Positions 60,928 through 64,000 of a DNA stretch of 64,000 nt are shown one piece after another. Every line of letters starts with the position of its first letter. Within the stretch, counting starts at the first letter, position 1. The notes beneath the pieces were generated by a model. It saw only the letters and a program-made list of their open reading frames with translations. It had not been told where the DNA came from and did no database searches. This stretch comes from Prunella strophiata. Lineage: Eukaryota > Chordata > Aves > Passeriformes > Prunellidae. The position numbers and the translations under genes are program-made. The stretch is from contig JAZBQD010000001.1 of assembly GCA_036583965.1 (NCBI GenBank), positions 22,987,569-23,051,568 of the forward strand, read 5' to 3'.

Positions 60928-63619
60928 ATTCAGCCTAGCTTTAAAGAGATTCTATTGTACATCCCAGGGTGAATATTTCCTGTTCCTTGATATCTCTTAT
61001 GAGTTGAGGTGAAAAACATCATCTGTGTGGAGCAGCTCTTTCTTCACACCTTCTTTTCCCATATCCTTTTGGAGGCTGGAGGGTGGGTATGGCAACAGTG
61101 ATTGTCCATCCATGGATGCCTGGAGAGTGCTTGCAGGTTGTGGTTTCAGCTACTTGTAATGCAGCACTTAGGGTTTTCTCATTCACCTTTCTACAGATGC
61201 ACAGTCTGTTGGCTCCTCATGACCTGCATGCCACTGGAGTGCAGAAACTGGAACACAAGCTCTGTCTTCCTGCTGGATCTCAGCTCTTCTCCAGGCAAGT
61301 ACCCTGACCCCCAAATGAAGACAGTGCAGCTGGCTCACTTCCCATAAAGCCCAAAGCCTTAATCATAAAGACAAGGGGGAGCACTGAGAGCAACTATGAA
61401 ACTTGGGTTTGGGTGCTATCCTGTAAGATTAAAAAAATGGGCTGAGATGCTTTTAGGCAGAAAAGAGGACTGAATCCAGCACATCACATACCATGGGCAA
61501 GGACTCTAACTCTGGGTACAAAAATTCCCTCCATTCTTAGTGGTGCTAGAAAGACTCAGAAAAATGCTCATTTTCTCAGCTTGTCCACCAGACCAGGGAG
61601 GTTGGGGTGCAAATCTCAGTGGGGTTTAGTTTTGGCTTAGGTACAACCAAGCCATAGTTACATCTATATCTGCTCAAAAATAAAAATCAAAGACGCACTG
61701 GCACCCCTGAGAGCCTGGGAAGCAGTTTCTGGTCCCTGGGCCAGTGAATGCAGACTTGTTTGTGGCCACACAGCTGTGGGCTAACTACCTCTTCAGTAAA
61801 CTGGCCCAGGTCTGTGCCCTTAATGCCCTGTGAGCCTTAAACTAAAGATTATTTTTCAGATGCTTTTTGCAGTTTTTATTCAGCTGCACTGAGCATGTGG
61901 AATCAAAGGAACTGAGGGGAAAGCTGCAAGTTTTCCAGCATGGCAGGGATGGGACAGGGGATGGAGAGGTAACAGGGGAGGGTACTCTGATTTCACCATT
62001 TTTAGCAGTGCTCTCTAAATGTGCCAAAGCTCATTTGTCTGTTGTCCTCAGGTTGGGAACACATAAATAAAATATATGCCCTTTCTATGGCAGCACAAAA
62101 TTACAAAAACTCATCTGATACTGATCAAATGCACTTAGCCATTGCATGTGCACTTAATTCAGTATGAAATGTTACTACATTGTTCTGTCTGCGTGCACCA
62201 AATTCCCTTGTGCTCAGTTTTAAGGGACAAAAGCCCAGAGGCACTTGGCAATCTCTCCTGGGAATTGCTGCTAATGCTGAGAGTAGATGATGCTTCTTAG
62301 CCTGGGTCATTCATTTTCCCCTTTGCTTAGGCTGTTTGTTGTTCTACACTGCACATTCAAGATCTGCAGTGTGGTGGCAGTAGTAGTAGTCTGAACATGG
62401 AAAAGAATCTGTTTGCTTGAAGACTGATCTGTTTTTATATTAGTCTGATAGAAAAGCATTAGAGTTCTGTCAGCTTTGCCCTCCTAAGATACTGGTATTG
62501 ACTTATATTCAGTAGGCAAACTGAGCTTATTAACAATTAGTGCAGACCCAACTGTGTCAGAATGACCATTTCTGTTAGCTGGAACATTTATAAAATGTCA
62601 GGAAATCATCAGTGGGTAGAAGAATTAATTTTTTTCTAGTTTCTTATCTAACATTAATAGCCATCTCTCCTTTGAATGCTTAACTTGTAAGGAAAGATCT
62701 TTGCACTTTTCTGCATGTAATTTCATGTATCTTCCCCTGTATGAAGCTGTTTGACATACAAACACATTACAGGAGTAGAGTTCTAATAGAACCAGCTTCA
62801 CTTGGGAGTAGACAAATAGACTTGGGTCTTCCTATGACACAAGCTAAGCCATGATGCTGATTTTCTAATTTGGCCTAATTTCTTGTTTGATCTGCCAGTG
62901 TGGGAGTTAATTGTGTAAACACAGAAATAAGGGAGATGGGGAGAAATACATTCTGTGCTGCCCTGTTCGGGTGGCTCTGTTTCTTGCTGGCTTTGTTAAT
63001 GTGTTGCTTACAGCAGTTTAAATGGCAGGGAGGATGAGGAACAGTTGGTGATGAGAAGGAGTTAATGTGAGAAGACATGAAGAAATCATATTGCACGATA
63101 GGAAATTGTTCTTCCCAACAAATTTCTGTGCTAGTCTATATAAGTGGGACTCTATAACAGTACCCTGTGACTACACCAGGAGATGCAATGGCATTGAGTT
63201 CAGGTGTTAAACAAGTATATAACCAGGTACATCTAATTTTGGCATGTGAGATTTTAGGTGGCAGTCATTCCTCTTGATGTCTGAGAGCCCAGACATTGTG
63301 GTGATGAGCTAGATTTCTGTTAGCACCTCAGGTTACTAACCTGGAGAGAGGAACTATGCACAAAAGGAGGATTTAAAGCTACAACAGAGCAAACAAGAAC
63401 TAACACCTGATTAAGTTATCCTGAGAGTTGGGAAAAATGAACCTGCTGGGCAGGTATTCCCTAATGATGCTGTTTTGACTTTACTAGCCTGTCTTCTCAA
63501 TGTATCCTCTATTTATTCAAAGAAAATCATCTGCTCCTCTCAGTTATTTCAAAGTAAAGTCACAAGAATAGCTTGTTCCCACTCTATTCCAAATATAGAT
63601 GTTGGCAGCAATTGCTTGG
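60928..63619. other. Noncoding stretch, nothing recognised
   Basis: All open frames are 81 codons or shorter. A small stem with arms ACACTGCA (62346-62353) and TGCAGTGT (62365-62372) is present, followed by a short (AGT)4 run near 62387. No transposon or exon is recognised. Confidence 0.45.
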
Positions 63620-63750
63620 ATAAGGGGGAAGGAAAGGAACTACCAAGGAAAAGGAAAGACAGGAGGAGGAAGAGGGAAAAGAGAGCTGAAAAGGTTGGAC
63701 AAGGGAGTAGAGAGAGAGACATGAATGAGAAGGGAGGTGAAAGAACAAGG
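63620..63750 (+). repeat. Purine-rich tract (GA-rich)
   Basis: A ~130-base stretch on the + strand is strongly A/G-biased (AAGGAAAGACAGGAGGAGG and similar), with only scattered pyrimidines. It creates the Lys/Arg/Glu-rich 119-codon frame seen across 63475-63834 and the Ser/Leu/Phe-rich frame opposite, both of which I treat as artefacts. Confidence 0.8.
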
Positions 63751-64000
63751 ACAGTACATCACAGCAGAGAAAACAAATCAAAGATAGCAACAAACTCCTG
63801 TGAAACAGGTGGAAGCAGCCCAAATATAGGATGAAAAGGACCATGCCTGCCCTCAGGAGAACCTGGAGTTTTAGCCTTGAAAAGTAACTGAACTGTAAAT
63901 AAAATAATGTCCAGGTTTTTTGTTCACTCAGATTGTAGGGGTTACATGATCAGAAAACTCAAGCTAACTTATGCCACTTAAAAATCTGGCCCTAGAAATT
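63751..64000. other. Right edge of the window, nothing recognised
   Basis: AT-rich DNA with no frame, splice site or repeat of note up to the end of the window. Confidence 0.4.

Noticed and set aside
63475..63834. 119-codon Lys/Arg/Glu-rich frame
   Set aside because: It is produced by the GA-rich tract at 63620-63750 and starts at TTG; it is low-complexity and not a protein signal.
1..64000. CRISPR arrays, operons, ribosome binding sites, tRNA, rRNA or snRNA genes
   Set aside because: No regularly spaced repeats, no tRNA A/B-box pairs and no U6/5S-like blocks were seen. The DNA is eukaryotic and noncoding in character.

Overview
The window looks like a gene-poor stretch of a bird nuclear genome, probably a songbird. 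The host call rests on three things. A CR1 retrotransposon 3' end at about 60838-60927 finishes in the 8-bp repeat ATTCTRTG that is typical of bird CR1. A ~1.4 kb ERVL-type solo LTR at 44322-45718 is of a kind common in birds. A second, shorter solo LTR at 33743-34309 resembles LTRs I associate with passerines. The rest is AT-rich and CpG-poor, with no Alu- or B1-like SINEs and many long poly-T/poly-A runs. I saw nothing prokaryotic: no operons, CRISPR array or dense coding.

No complete protein-coding gene could be recognised. The longest open frames (about 115-160 codons) are about what chance gives over 64 kb on six frames, several start at non-ATG codons, and the longest lies inside an LTR. 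The best coding hints are weak. Bases 1-44 are open in two frames and end at a perfect GTAAGT donor, so the window may start at the end of an exon and run into a long + strand intron. Two other stretches, 27898-28160 and 55942-56380, have a strong polypyrimidine-CAG acceptor followed by a protein-like frame; the second continues in another frame after a frameshift. I could not identify any of these proteins.

Layout: 0-11.6 kb is plain AT-rich sequence with a possible decayed CR1 end. A 38-nt poly-T lies at 11.6 kb. A 47-bp palindrome is at 14.6 kb and a three-copy ~58-bp tandem repeat at 15.6 kb. Homopolymers and AT-rich blocks that look like conserved regulatory sequence occupy 24.4-25.1 kb. 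The region from 29.9 to 34.3 kb holds a G-rich tract, a CpG-dense patch and the first LTR. A near-perfect 93-bp hairpin is at 36.7 kb, a second CpG-dense patch at 37.6 kb, and another regulatory-looking block at 39.4-39.7 kb. The ERVL-type LTR, with a CpG-rich module, is at 44.3-45.7 kb. A TATA box followed by a GC-rich patch and a consensus donor is at 48.6 kb, a compound microsatellite at 52.4 kb, the unknown protein-like stretch at 55.9 kb, the CR1 end at 60.8 kb and a purine-rich tract at 63.6 kb.

Because no gene set is recognisable, no pathway or system can be reconstructed. The observations most worth a second look are the 36.7 kb hairpin, the 55.9 kb decayed or spliced coding stretch, the 58-bp tandem repeat, and the CpG-rich module in the large LTR. 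I found no convincing new multi-gene system.
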